The position numbers and the translations under genes were made by a program. This document shows, in pieces, positions 1 to 6,837 of a stretch of 64,000 nt of DNA. The DNA comes from an uncultured Aquimarina sp. (GTDB lineage Bacteria > Bacteroidota > Bacteroidia > Flavobacteriales > Flavobacteriaceae). The first letter of the stretch is position 1. Each line of letters starts with the position of its first letter. The notes under the pieces are model-generated. The model was not told the origin of the DNA. It worked only from the letters and a program-made list of their open reading frames with translations, and searched no databases. The DNA is taken from assembly GCA_947493035.1 (NCBI GenBank), contig CANLOW010000001.1:850426-914425 (forward strand), written 5' to 3'.

Positions 1-30
1 TAAATATTTTAGCGGAACACATATATTATT

Positions 31-561
31 ATGAAAAAGATATTGATATTATTAGCATTGGGAATGTTTGTATTTAGTTGCAAAAATGAGCCTAAACATA
101 AAGTAGCGCCTGCTCAGGAAAATAATAAAGACTTAAATGTAACGAAGAAGACAACTGCAGCTAATTTTTCTAGTGGGGAAGCAACTCAATTATATCAAGA
201 TTACTTAACAGTGAAAGCTGCTTTAGTCAATACTGATATGGCTTCGGCAAAAAAAGCAGCAAGTAAACTAGCTAAAAATCTTGAAGGAAAAGAAGCTTAT
301 CAAAATGTACGTATGGTTGCTAGTTTGATAGCTGGTGCCAAGGATATCGAAAAGCAGCGTGAGTTTTTTGTAGGTCTTAATGAGCAAACAACTGTAGTAC
401 TAAAAGCTGCTTTAGATTCAGGAAAAATATATCAACAGTATTGTCCAATGGCTTTTGAAGGAAAAGGAGGGTATTGGTTATCGAATAGCAATGAGGTTCG
501 TAATCCCTATTTTGGTGATGTAATGTTAGCTTGTGGAGAGGTAACTAAGGAGATTAACTAA
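31..561 (+). CDS. DUF3347-type lipoprotein
   Basis: The 176-residue protein begins with a lipoprotein signal (Cys17 after a hydrophobic run), so it is probably anchored in the periplasm or outer membrane. The C-terminal half resembles the DUF3347 domain found next to, or fused to, RND metal-efflux adaptors and copper proteins: it has a Y-C-P-M motif at about residues 137-140, then a glycine-rich stretch, N-P-Y-F-G and a second Cys at 168. These Cys and Met residues could bind a soft metal, but that is inference. No efflux genes lie beside it in the window. The domain assignment is from motif recall. Confidence 0.7.
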   Translation: MKKILILLALGMFVFSCKNEPKHKVAPAQENNKDLNVTKKTTAANFSSGEATQLYQDYLTVKAALVNTDMASAKKAASKLAKNLEGKEAYQNVRMVASLIAGAKDIEKQREFFVGLNEQTTVVLKAALDSGKIYQQYCPMAFEGKGGYWLSNSNEVRNPYFGDVMLACGEVTKEIN

Positions 562-573
562 TTCGGTTAGGTT

Positions 574-792
574 GTGAACACAGAAATTCGAGAGAAAATA
601 ATAGCCGTTTGTGAGGAGAAAATAAGTAAGAAAGGAGAAAATGTAGGGTTATCGTTTTATGCCTTTTTTGAAAATAAAAATACTAATCCTAGTTTGTTAA
701 TGGAAGTTGCGACTTGGTGGATTATGACCCATAAATTGGATCATTTTGAGAAAGCATTAAAAATTAAAAAGATGATTCGGCAGGGAGTTTAA
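574..792 (+). CDS. small conserved hypothetical protein (DUF6500-like)
   Basis: A 72-residue cytosolic protein read from a GTG start 12 bp after the upstream stop; no upstream ATG fits this frame. It has no signal peptide. The segment G-L-S-F-Y-A-F-F followed by a Trp-Trp pair and H-K-L-D-H-F-E-K-A is reminiscent of the DUF6500 family of small proteins of unknown role. It lies tightly between the DUF3347 lipoprotein and a DUF2007 protein and is probably co-transcribed with them. Function unknown; the family name is only a recollection. Confidence 0.55.
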   Translation: MNTEIREKIIAVCEEKISKKGENVGLSFYAFFENKNTNPSLLMEVATWWIMTHKLDHFEKALKIKKMIRQGV

Positions 793-823
793 GAATTAAT
801 TGAAATTGCTAAAAAAACTAGTT

Positions 824-1048
824 ATGTCTCAGGAAGAATATACAAAGATATTTACAGGAAGCTTTATCGTAGTTGGAAAGATAAAAGCGTTGTTAGAAGA
901 AAATGATATACATATTATTGTAAAAGATGAAAGTGAATCAGCTCGTTTAGCTGGTTTCGGAGCTTCCATCAAAGGCTTACAAGATGTTTATGTATTGAAT
1001 AATCTAGCTTCAAAGGCATCGGAAATTATAGAATCTAATATTGGGTAA
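824..1048 (+). CDS. DUF2007-type putative signal-transducing protein
   Basis: A short (74-residue) protein with the pattern of DUF2007 domains: a beta strand, a helix reading K-I-K-A-L-L-E-E-N-D-I, then a strand ending in V-Y-V and a C-terminal helix. These domains are related to the GlnB-like fold and are annotated as putative signal transducers without a defined ligand. The open frame extends upstream to a TTG at 800, but the ATG at 824 gives the usual family N terminus and is preferred. It sits 11 bp before the LD-carboxypeptidase gene, suggesting one operon. Confidence 0.65.
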   Translation: MSQEEYTKIFTGSFIVVGKIKALLEENDIHIIVKDESESARLAGFGASIKGLQDVYVLNNLASKASEIIESNIG

Positions 1049-1059
1049 GCCTTTTTGAA

Positions 1060-1965
1060 ATGATTCAACCTCCATTTTTAGAAAAAGGTGACACGATTAT
1101 TATTTTATCTACAGCTCGAAAAATAGATGAAAAGGAACTTGATATTGCAAAAACCTTTTTAGAAGAGCAAGGATATCAAGTAGTCTTTGGTAAAAGTATT
1201 GGTATAGAACACCACCAATTTGCTGGAACAGATATCGAAAGAGCTCAGGATTTTCAAGAAGCCCTAGAAGACCACAATATAAAAGCGATTTGGTGTGCTA
1301 GAGGAGGTTACGGAACGGTTAGAATTGTAGATCTTATTGATTTCAGTGTTTTACAGAATAATCCTAAATGGATTATAGGATATTCCGATATTACAGTATT
1401 GCATAGTACCTTACATCGTTTCGGAGTTAACTCTATACACGGGCCGATGGCTTTTGATATTAATAAGTGTACTGCGGAGGTGCAACATAATTTCTACGAT
1501 CTTCTAAAAGGGAATTTACCATTCTTAACATTTCAAACAACTCATCATAATAAATTAGGAGTAGCCAAAGGGGAAGCAATCGGGGGTAATCTATCCGTAA
1601 TTTATAGCCTTTGTGGTTCGCCCGAAGCCATGGATGCAAAAGGGAAAATACTTTTTCTGGAAGACCTAGATGAGTATTTGTATCATATTGATCGAATGGT
1701 GCAAAACCTAAAACGCAACGGTTACCTAGAGCATCTAGCAGGAATGGTAGTAGGAGGAATGACGCATATGCACGATAACAATATTCCCTTCGGATATACG
1801 GCAGAAGAAATTATCCTTGAAGCCACAAAAGACTATGATTATCCAGTAGTCTTTAACGCTCCATTTGGTCATATAAAAGAAAATCAACCTATAGTTTTGG
1901 GACAAACTTATTATTTAGAAGCTACTGAAGAAAAAGTAATAATAAAGACTGATAGTCATAGCTGA
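1060..1965 (+). CDS. ldcA: LD-carboxypeptidase (muramoyltetrapeptide carboxypeptidase, S66)
   Basis: A 301-residue peptidase S66 family protein. These serine carboxypeptidases remove the terminal D-alanine from murein tetrapeptides during cell-wall recycling. The nucleophile is Ser109 in G-Y-S-D-I-T; the acidic and His members of the S66 triad are expected at the E-D-L-D-E segment (about 205) and at G-H-I-K-E near the C terminus. The family's G-G-Y-G-T segment is present at about 82-86. No signal peptide is visible, in line with a cytosolic recycling enzyme. It is followed 11 bp later by yraN. Confidence 0.9.
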   Translation: MIQPPFLEKGDTIIILSTARKIDEKELDIAKTFLEEQGYQVVFGKSIGIEHHQFAGTDIERAQDFQEALEDHNIKAIWCARGGYGTVRIVDLIDFSVLQNNPKWIIGYSDITVLHSTLHRFGVNSIHGPMAFDINKCTAEVQHNFYDLLKGNLPFLTFQTTHHNKLGVAKGEAIGGNLSVIYSLCGSPEAMDAKGKILFLEDLDEYLYHIDRMVQNLKRNGYLEHLAGMVVGGMTHMHDNNIPFGYTAEEIILEATKDYDYPVVFNAPFGHIKENQPIVLGQTYYLEATEEKVIIKTDSHS

Positions 1966-1976
1966 TACCTTAAAAT

Positions 1977-2336
1977 ATGGCTCAACACAATCAATTAGGA
2001 AAAGAAGGAGAAAAAGCCGCTTGTGATTATTTAATCCAGAAAGGATATACCATTTTAGAGCGCAATTATCGTTTTCATCGTAACGAAGTTGATATCATAG
2101 CTACTTTTAATGATGAATTGATTGCCGTAGAAGTAAAATCTAGAAGTAGTGCTTTTTTTGGAAATCCAGAAGAGTTTATAAAGTCTACACAAATTCAAAC
2201 TATTGTAAAAGCAGTAGACGCTTATATTCAACAGCGCGACTTGGATATAGAAGTGCGATTTGATGTAATTAGTGTTACAAAAATTAAAGGCGAATTAGAT
2301 ATTAACCATATAGAGAATGCTTTTTATAGCTTTTAA
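1977..2336 (+). CDS. yraN: UPF0102 / YraN family nuclease-fold protein
   Basis: A 119-residue member of the UPF0102 (YraN) family. It starts with the typical G-K-x-G-E-x-x-A-A-x-x-Y-L and carries the restriction-endonuclease-like core: N-E-V-D-I-I-A with its Asp, then V-E-V-K-S-R with Glu and Lys. The PD-(D/E)XK fold is predicted for the family, while its cellular substrate is uncertain (a link to DNA processing or Holliday junctions is often suggested). It lies 11 bp after ldcA. The length is normal. Confidence 0.9.
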   Translation: MAQHNQLGKEGEKAACDYLIQKGYTILERNYRFHRNEVDIIATFNDELIAVEVKSRSSAFFGNPEEFIKSTQIQTIVKAVDAYIQQRDLDIEVRFDVISVTKIKGELDINHIENAFYSF

Positions 2337-2507
2337 TCTATAAGAATTGCTTTTTGTAGATTTTTTGAATTGAAAAAATAGTTCAATCGTTATAGTGCTT
2401 GAAAAAAGTTGATTTTTGTTCCCGTTGAGAAAAAAATATATTTATAGTATATAAAAATATTGAAGCAGTTTTTCATAGTTGCTGTTTCATAGTTTTGGGG
2501 CTTGTCT

Positions 2508-2538
2508 AAAAGAGTTAAGTATTTACTTAGCTCTTTTT
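2508..2538 (+). terminator. hairpin with T-run between yraN and the small lipoprotein
   Basis: An 11-bp stem (agagttaagta with tacttagctct, one G-T pair, extended by A-T pairs) has almost no loop and is followed by a T-run. It looks like an intrinsic terminator, although it starts about 170 nt after the yraN stop. The rest of the gap (2337-2597) is AT-rich and holds no other structure I can support. Confidence 0.5.
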
Positions 2539-2597
2539 GCATTTATAAGTATAAAAAATAACAGTAACTTTATTTTATAATATAAACCTAAATTATC

Positions 2598-2807
2598 ATG
2601 AAAAAATTAGTAATGTTTTGCTTTTCAGTTCTTTGCACTTTGTTTTTGAGCTGTGGAGATAAGAAAAAGAAAGAGGCAGATCAGGTAGTAGAGAAGACAC
2701 AAATAGAAGTAGAAAAGATCGAAGAGTCTTTAGAAAAGATTGCAAAAGAAGTTGAAATGAAGTCAAAGGAGCTTGATAGTGCTCTTGATGCTTTGGATGA
2801 CTTATAA
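2598..2807 (+). CDS. small coiled-coil lipoprotein
   Basis: A 69-residue protein with a lipoprotein signal (L-F-L-S-C, Cys19) followed by a short, highly charged Lys/Glu segment with heptad-like spacing of Ile, Val and Leu, predicting one alpha-helical coiled coil. It resembles small Lpp-like or entericidin-like lipoproteins only in general form. I do not recognise a family. The next gene, 47 bp downstream, is another secreted Lys/Glu-rich helical protein, so the two may act together in the envelope. Confidence 0.7.
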   Translation: MKKLVMFCFSVLCTLFLSCGDKKKKEADQVVEKTQIEVEKIEESLEKIAKEVEMKSKELDSALDALDDL

Positions 2808-2854
2808 AGGTAAAGTCTAATTTAAATTCTTTTTATAATCTTAAAAAATATATC

Positions 2855-3526
2855 ATGAAAAATATCATTCTATCCATAGCGCTTTTTATCGGGTTTTCTA
2901 CTGTAGCTACAGCTCAAGGAAAATCAGCAGAAGCGAAATTAAAAAAAGAACAAAAGGCAATAGAGCGTGAAGCTAAAAAAGCCGAAAAGCATCTTGATAA
3001 AAAAGAGCATAAAATAAAAGAAAAGGCTCTAGAGAAGAAAGGTGTAGTAGAAAAAAATGTTAAAGAGAAAAAGGATAAAGCTTTAGAGAAAGCTGAAAAA
3101 GCTAAAGAGAAATTAAACGACAAAGTTTCAAAAGGAAAAGATGTTGAAGATGGATTAAAAGAAGCAAAAGTAAAAGCTGAAAAGAAACAAGGATATGTAA
3201 AAGGAAGTGGTTTAACAGGGCGTGAATATGGTCAGCAAAGGGCTGAAGCAGCTAGAAATAAACTAAAGGAAGAAAAGAAAGTGCTTTCCGAAGAGGAAAA
3301 TCATATTGCAAAAGGAAAAGATAAAATTAAGGCTGCGAAGGAACGCCTTGAAAAGATAAAATCTAAAAAAGGAAAGGATGCTCCATCAGTGGAAGAAATT
3401 AATAAAAAAGAAGAAGCGATCCGAAAAGCAGAAGAAAAATTAAATGAGCTTGATAAGACTATAAAGCAAGGAAAGGAACGATTAAAGAAGAATGAAGAGA
3501 AATTGAAAGGGATCGGAATAGAATAA
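2855..3526 (+). CDS. secreted Lys/Glu-rich coiled-coil protein
   Basis: A 223-residue protein with a Sec signal peptide (cleavage near A-T-A-Q-G, about residue 21) and an almost continuous run of Lys, Glu and Ala with few hydrophobics, giving a long helical or coiled-coil periplasmic protein. The composition (K-E-K, A-E-K-A-K-E-K repeats) is low-complexity. No enzymatic motif is visible. It has no recognised family; a structural envelope role is only a guess from composition and from the neighbouring coiled-coil lipoprotein. Confidence 0.7.
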   Translation: MKNIILSIALFIGFSTVATAQGKSAEAKLKKEQKAIEREAKKAEKHLDKKEHKIKEKALEKKGVVEKNVKEKKDKALEKAEKAKEKLNDKVSKGKDVEDGLKEAKVKAEKKQGYVKGSGLTGREYGQQRAEAARNKLKEEKKVLSEEENHIAKGKDKIKAAKERLEKIKSKKGKDAPSVEEINKKEEAIRKAEEKLNELDKTIKQGKERLKKNEEKLKGIGIE

Positions 3527-3572
3527 ATTTAGACAGACACTATCCCGTAAAGTGTGTTATTTTAAAATATAG

Positions 3573-3605
3573 AGGGTTTGGCTTTTTTAAGTTAAACCCT
3601 TTTTC
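3573..3605 (+). terminator. intrinsic terminator
   Basis: A 7-bp perfect stem (agggttt / aaaccct) extended by G-T pairs, with a T-rich loop and a trailing T-run, 47 nt after the coiled-coil gene. It should end transcription of the upstream plus-strand genes. Confidence 0.7.
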
Positions 3606-3682
3606 ATTTATAGGTGTCTCTAGTCCCGTAAATTTATTCGGATCAAACTGAAAACTTGTGGGATATTGTGTTCACTTTGTAT

Positions 3683-3804
3683 GTCACTCCACGAATTTTG
3701 AAAAAATTGTAGTGGAGTCTCCTTCTCTAGGAATTGTAAATCCATTATTTTAAATTGAAAATATCATATTTAGCTGAGGAGATTTCCACCTCCACGGAAA
3801 TGAC
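3683..3804. repeat. decayed intergenic inverted-repeat element (MITE-like)
   Basis: The two ends are inverted, imperfect copies of each other. The left end starts gtcactcc and continues to gtggagtctcct; the right end reads gaggagatttcc, a second cctccac block, and ends ggaaatgac. I recognise the same gtcatttc / ggagatttcc wording as an element scattered between genes in flavobacterial genomes, so this looks like an old non-autonomous repeat. No ORF lies inside. The remainder of the 3527-3903 gap holds a terminator and nothing else I can support. Confidence 0.5.
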
Positions 3805-3903
3805 GGTAACAGTGTTTATCCACAACTTTTCGAGTTGATCCATTTATTCATGAGCTGGGATCTATTTAAAATATAGAGAATGGGGTGTGAACAAATCTTT
3901 GGT

Positions 3904-4827
3904 TTAAGGATTAAAAGGCGAGAAATCTTCAAACTGCCAATTCCCATAGTGTTGGTTTTCTCTTCGAATCCATGCTTCAATTTCGAATGTCCAAAACCGT
4001 CCAGTATCACCAGATGCTTCTAGATCTCCTTCGCTGTCTTGATAAAAAAGTATAGAAGCTTTTCCATTGAGTTGTAACGTGCTATTATTCTCAAAATCTA
4101 TAAATAAAAATCCTGCATTAGAATGTTCGACAAAATTACCCAGTGTGTTATACATATTGTTCCCCGCATAATCAGGAATTTTTAATGTGTTATTATCTAT
4201 GAATTTCACAAAACCTTTATTCCCTCCTCGGTGAGAAGCATCGAGGTGATTTTTTTTATTTGAGCTTCCAACGAAAAAAGTATCAGCATTAATGATAATA
4301 TTGCTTTCAGCTGTTGTTAACTGTGAGCCTCTGTATTCACTTATTTTGCTTTTAGTTGAAACACCTTCAGGCTGATTTAATACTCTTCGTTGAATGTATT
4401 TAGGACAATTGCCGTAGGCTTGCCCTACAGCTATGGTTATCTGGTTTTCATTGTCCCAGCTTAATGTTCCGTTTACTCGGAACCTTCTACGAGTTCCTAG
4501 CTCCATAAAAAGCATCCCGATATTTAGATTCTGTTTGATGTTATTAAAAAAGAGTGCATCTTTTGAACTAATAATTTTCGAAGTATTCAAACGAATGGTA
4601 GCTGTATCAATAATTTCGACACAGTTACCCGAACACACTAACAATGAAATCCAAACGCTATTATTCTCATCAAGGCTACTGATGTATACCATTGATTGAT
4701 TACTAATAAATTGTTGTGCAATAGGCATCAATTCATTAGAAATACCTCGTTCTAAACGATTCGCTAAATGATCTACACCAATCATTTTTTGAATGAATAA
4801 TTCTCCTTGATGAAATGTTGTTTCCAT
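3904..4827 (-). CDS. COG3576-type flavin-nucleotide-binding protein (PNPOx-like fold)
   Basis: A 307-residue protein of the pyridoxamine 5'-phosphate oxidase-like superfamily, COG3576 group. Diagnostic pieces are a first split-barrel segment (M-V-Y-I-S-S-L-D), R-R-R-F-R-V-N-G, then a second part with D-A-S-H-R-G-G-N-K-G-F-V and P-D-Y-A-G-N-N-M-Y-N-T-L-G-N. Such proteins bind FMN or a similar flavin; a substrate is not known for this group. It is the last gene of a minus-strand cassette tetR-dsrE-this, 91 bp after dsrE. No signal peptide, so cytosolic. Confidence 0.75.
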   Translation of the reverse strand: METTFHQGELFIQKMIGVDHLANRLERGISNELMPIAQQFISNQSMVYISSLDENNSVWISLLVCSGNCVEIIDTATIRLNTSKIISSKDALFFNNIKQNLNIGMLFMELGTRRRFRVNGTLSWDNENQITIAVGQAYGNCPKYIQRRVLNQPEGVSTKSKISEYRGSQLTTAESNIIINADTFFVGSSNKKNHLDASHRGGNKGFVKFIDNNTLKIPDYAGNNMYNTLGNFVEHSNAGFLFIDFENNSTLQLNGKASILFYQDSEGDLEASGDTGRFWTFEIEAWIRRENQHYGNWQFEDFSPFNP

Positions 4828-4918
4828 GATTATAATATTGCGTAAGTATTTATCTGTAACTCCTTATTTGACAAGGAATTTTATTGCAGATTATATTTTT
4901 AAGAGAATTAATATGTTT

Positions 4919-5284
4919 TTAAAAAACAACAACTCCAAAACCTTCTGACTGTAGTTGGCTGATAGATGGCAATCCAGCTTCATTAGGTAATGAGTTTCCT
5001 TTTAAAAGGTCGACACCAGACGGTTCTGCATTCCATAGAGCGGAGCATGAAGCAGAGGCGCCAACAATGTTTTTTTCTACTTTTTTGTAAAGTTTATGTG
5101 CCATATGGTCTTCCTTTTCTAAAATTGAGGGCCATCGCGTTCCAGTTCCTTGAAAAATAATTTTCACTTGATTTCCTGCTTGGTCAGCATCATGGGCAGC
5201 AACTAATCCGTTTAAGGCTTTTCCGATAGATTCTTCATTACCCGACTTTGGGTCTGACATGATAATAATGGCTGTTTTACTCAT
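4919..5284 (-). CDS. DsrE family protein
   Basis: A 121-residue protein with the DsrE/DsrF-like fold: an N-terminal strand (K-T-A-I-I-I-M-S-D), a middle strand (V-K-I-I-F-Q-G-T-G) and a G-A-S-A-S-C-S-A segment carrying a Cys that matches the usual position of the sulfur-handling or structural Cys. DsrE proteins act in sulfur relay or redox chemistry, but isolated copies like this have no assigned substrate. Its start overlaps the end of the TetR gene by 8 bp, indicating translational coupling and shared control. Confidence 0.75.
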   Translation of the reverse strand: MSKTAIIIMSDPKSGNEESIGKALNGLVAAHDADQAGNQVKIIFQGTGTRWPSILEKEDHMAHKLYKKVEKNIVGASASCSALWNAEPSGVDLLKGNSLPNEAGLPSISQLQSEGFGVVVF

Positions 5285-5837
5285 AACGATATAAATTTTT
5301 AATGGTTTCTAAAGCATTTTGAAATGGAGTAGGCGTATCAGTAGCTCGACTGACGACAATACCTCCTTGGATTAAGACTAATGTTTGTTCGGAAATACTT
5401 TTGGCTTTTTCATCTGTAAATCCAAAGTCTTTACCAAGGGTATGGAAAGCATTGAACCATAATTGAGTATTGACTTTTAATCCTTCTTTAAATTTTGAGT
5501 GATTGGTGTCCAATACGATGCTTCCTAAAAGACAGTTTTCTTCTCCATTTCTGTAAAAAAGAGAGAGGTTTTTCACTACTTGTGATAAACGTGCTTTGGG
5601 AGTAGCTTCAGGATTCGTTAAGACATTATAAATACTTTTTTTCGTTTGCTCATTCATAAAAGCAATGGTTGTTTGAGCAATTTGCTCTTTCCCTTGAGGA
5701 AAATGGTGGTATAAAGATGCTTTCTTTAATCCTGCTGCTTCAGCCAAGTCATTTAAGCTTACTCCTGCATAGCCATTATTTCTAAAGGCTTGAAATAGCG
5801 GAAGTATTAACTCCTTTTTATAATGTTGTAATTCCAT
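5277..5837 (-). CDS. TetR/AcrR family transcriptional repressor
   Basis: A 186-residue regulator. The N-terminal helix-turn-helix is clear (G-V-S-L-N-D-L-A-E-A-A-G-L-K-K-A-S-L-Y-H at about 25-44), followed by a helical ligand-binding half. It heads a minus-strand operon with the DsrE and flavin-binding proteins, so the ligand may be a reactive or electrophilic compound that those proteins handle; this is inference. A near-perfect palindrome lies only 6 bp before its start codon (5843-5856), which fits autoregulation. N-terminally similar regulators often control such detoxification cassettes. Confidence 0.85.
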   Translation of the reverse strand: MELQHYKKELILPLFQAFRNNGYAGVSLNDLAEAAGLKKASLYHHFPQGKEQIAQTTIAFMNEQTKKSIYNVLTNPEATPKARLSQVVKNLSLFYRNGEENCLLGSIVLDTNHSKFKEGLKVNTQLWFNAFHTLGKDFGFTDEKAKSISEQTLVLIQGGIVVSRATDTPTPFQNALETIKNLYRYE

Positions 5838-5842
5838 AAACT

Positions 5843-5856
5843 ACCGAACGTTTGGT
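5843..5856. promoter_or_regulatory. probable TetR operator
   Basis: The 14-bp sequence accgaacgtttggt is an inverted repeat with a single mismatched pair, placed 6 bp upstream of the tetR start codon. Position and symmetry fit an autoregulatory operator of the TetR protein encoded next to it. Confidence 0.55.
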
Positions 5857-6030
5857 TGGTTTGACGTACAATACATTTTATGATTACAAGGAAGTAGTGT
5901 TTTTGTGAAATTTTTAAGAGTTAGATTTTCGGGAGACTAGTCTTTGTGGTACTATGAAGTAAATATCTATTTCAATACACAGTAATGCATAAAGTACTTT
6001 CAAAACAATTCATTTTAGTACCTTCCAACT

Positions 6031-6837
6031 ATGAATTTATTTCGTTCCATTTTTTTATGTTTCTGTTGTTTTGGTTGTAAAAAAACACCGTTAAAAATAG
6101 TTACTACGATCCCCAAAGAAATTATAGAATCTTCGGGAATTGCTTTTGATGCAGTTCGAAATCTTTTTTGGACAATTCAGGATTCTAATAATGGTCCTTT
6201 ATTATACGCTTTTGATAAAGAGGGACAGTTGATATACGAAACATTAGTTTATAATGTGAAAAATAAGGATTGGGAAGATGTATTGATAGATGCTAAGGGA
6301 GATATCTATATTGGTGATTTTGGAAACAATGATAAGAAACGAGATCATTATAAAATTTATAAGGTTCCTTCAGAAAGGGTTTTGTTCCAAGAAGTTGAGG
6401 CAACGGTAATTTCCTTTAAATTAGAAGGGAAAAAAGAAAAAGACTTTGAGGCCTTCATTTTAAAAGATGAGATGTTTTATTTGTTTTCGAAAGAAGAGCA
6501 TAAGACCGAGGTATATAAAATTCCCAATAAAGAAGGAAAGTATGAAGCACAAAAAGTAACTACCTATAAATTTGATACTAAGGGAGAACATAGAGTTACC
6601 TCTGCTGCTTTAAGTAAAGACCAAAGAACAGTTGTTTTATTGAATCACTCAAAATTATGGAAGCTTTCAAATTTTGAAGGAGATCAATTCTTTTCAGGAA
6701 ATATAGATATACAAGAATTTAAACATACTTCCCAAAAAGAAGGCATTTGTTTTAAAAATGAGCATAGTGTCTACATTACCGATGAAAATGAGGACAATCG
6801 AGGAGGGAAATTATATGAGTTAGAAATCGAACCCTAA
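6031..6837 (+). CDS. beta-propeller-like lipoprotein of unknown function
   Basis: A 268-residue protein with a short lipoprotein signal (Cys16) and repeated strand segments such as G-D-I-Y-I-G-D-F-G-N-N-D and S-V-Y-I-T-D-E-N-E-D-N-R-G-G, typical of flavobacterial propeller lipoproteins (SMP-30 or NHL-like in shape). The acidic loops (D-N-N-D, D-E-N-E-D) could hold calcium. No catalytic motif is recognised. Its last 18 bases overlap the 3' end of the convergent phosphoesterase gene, so the two messages are antisense at their ends. Confidence 0.65.
   Translation: MNLFRSIFLCFCCFGCKKTPLKIVTTIPKEIIESSGIAFDAVRNLFWTIQDSNNGPLLYAFDKEGQLIYETLVYNVKNKDWEDVLIDAKGDIYIGDFGNNDKKRDHYKIYKVPSERVLFQEVEATVISFKLEGKKEKDFEAFILKDEMFYLFSKEEHKTEVYKIPNKEGKYEAQKVTTYKFDTKGEHRVTSAALSKDQRTVVLLNHSKLWKLSNFEGDQFFSGNIDIQEFKHTSQKEGICFKNEHSVYITDENEDNRGGKLYELEIEP

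Noticed and set aside
2914..3123. Phe/Ser-rich ORF on the minus strand
   Set aside because: It is the antisense shadow of the Lys/Glu-rich coiled-coil gene.
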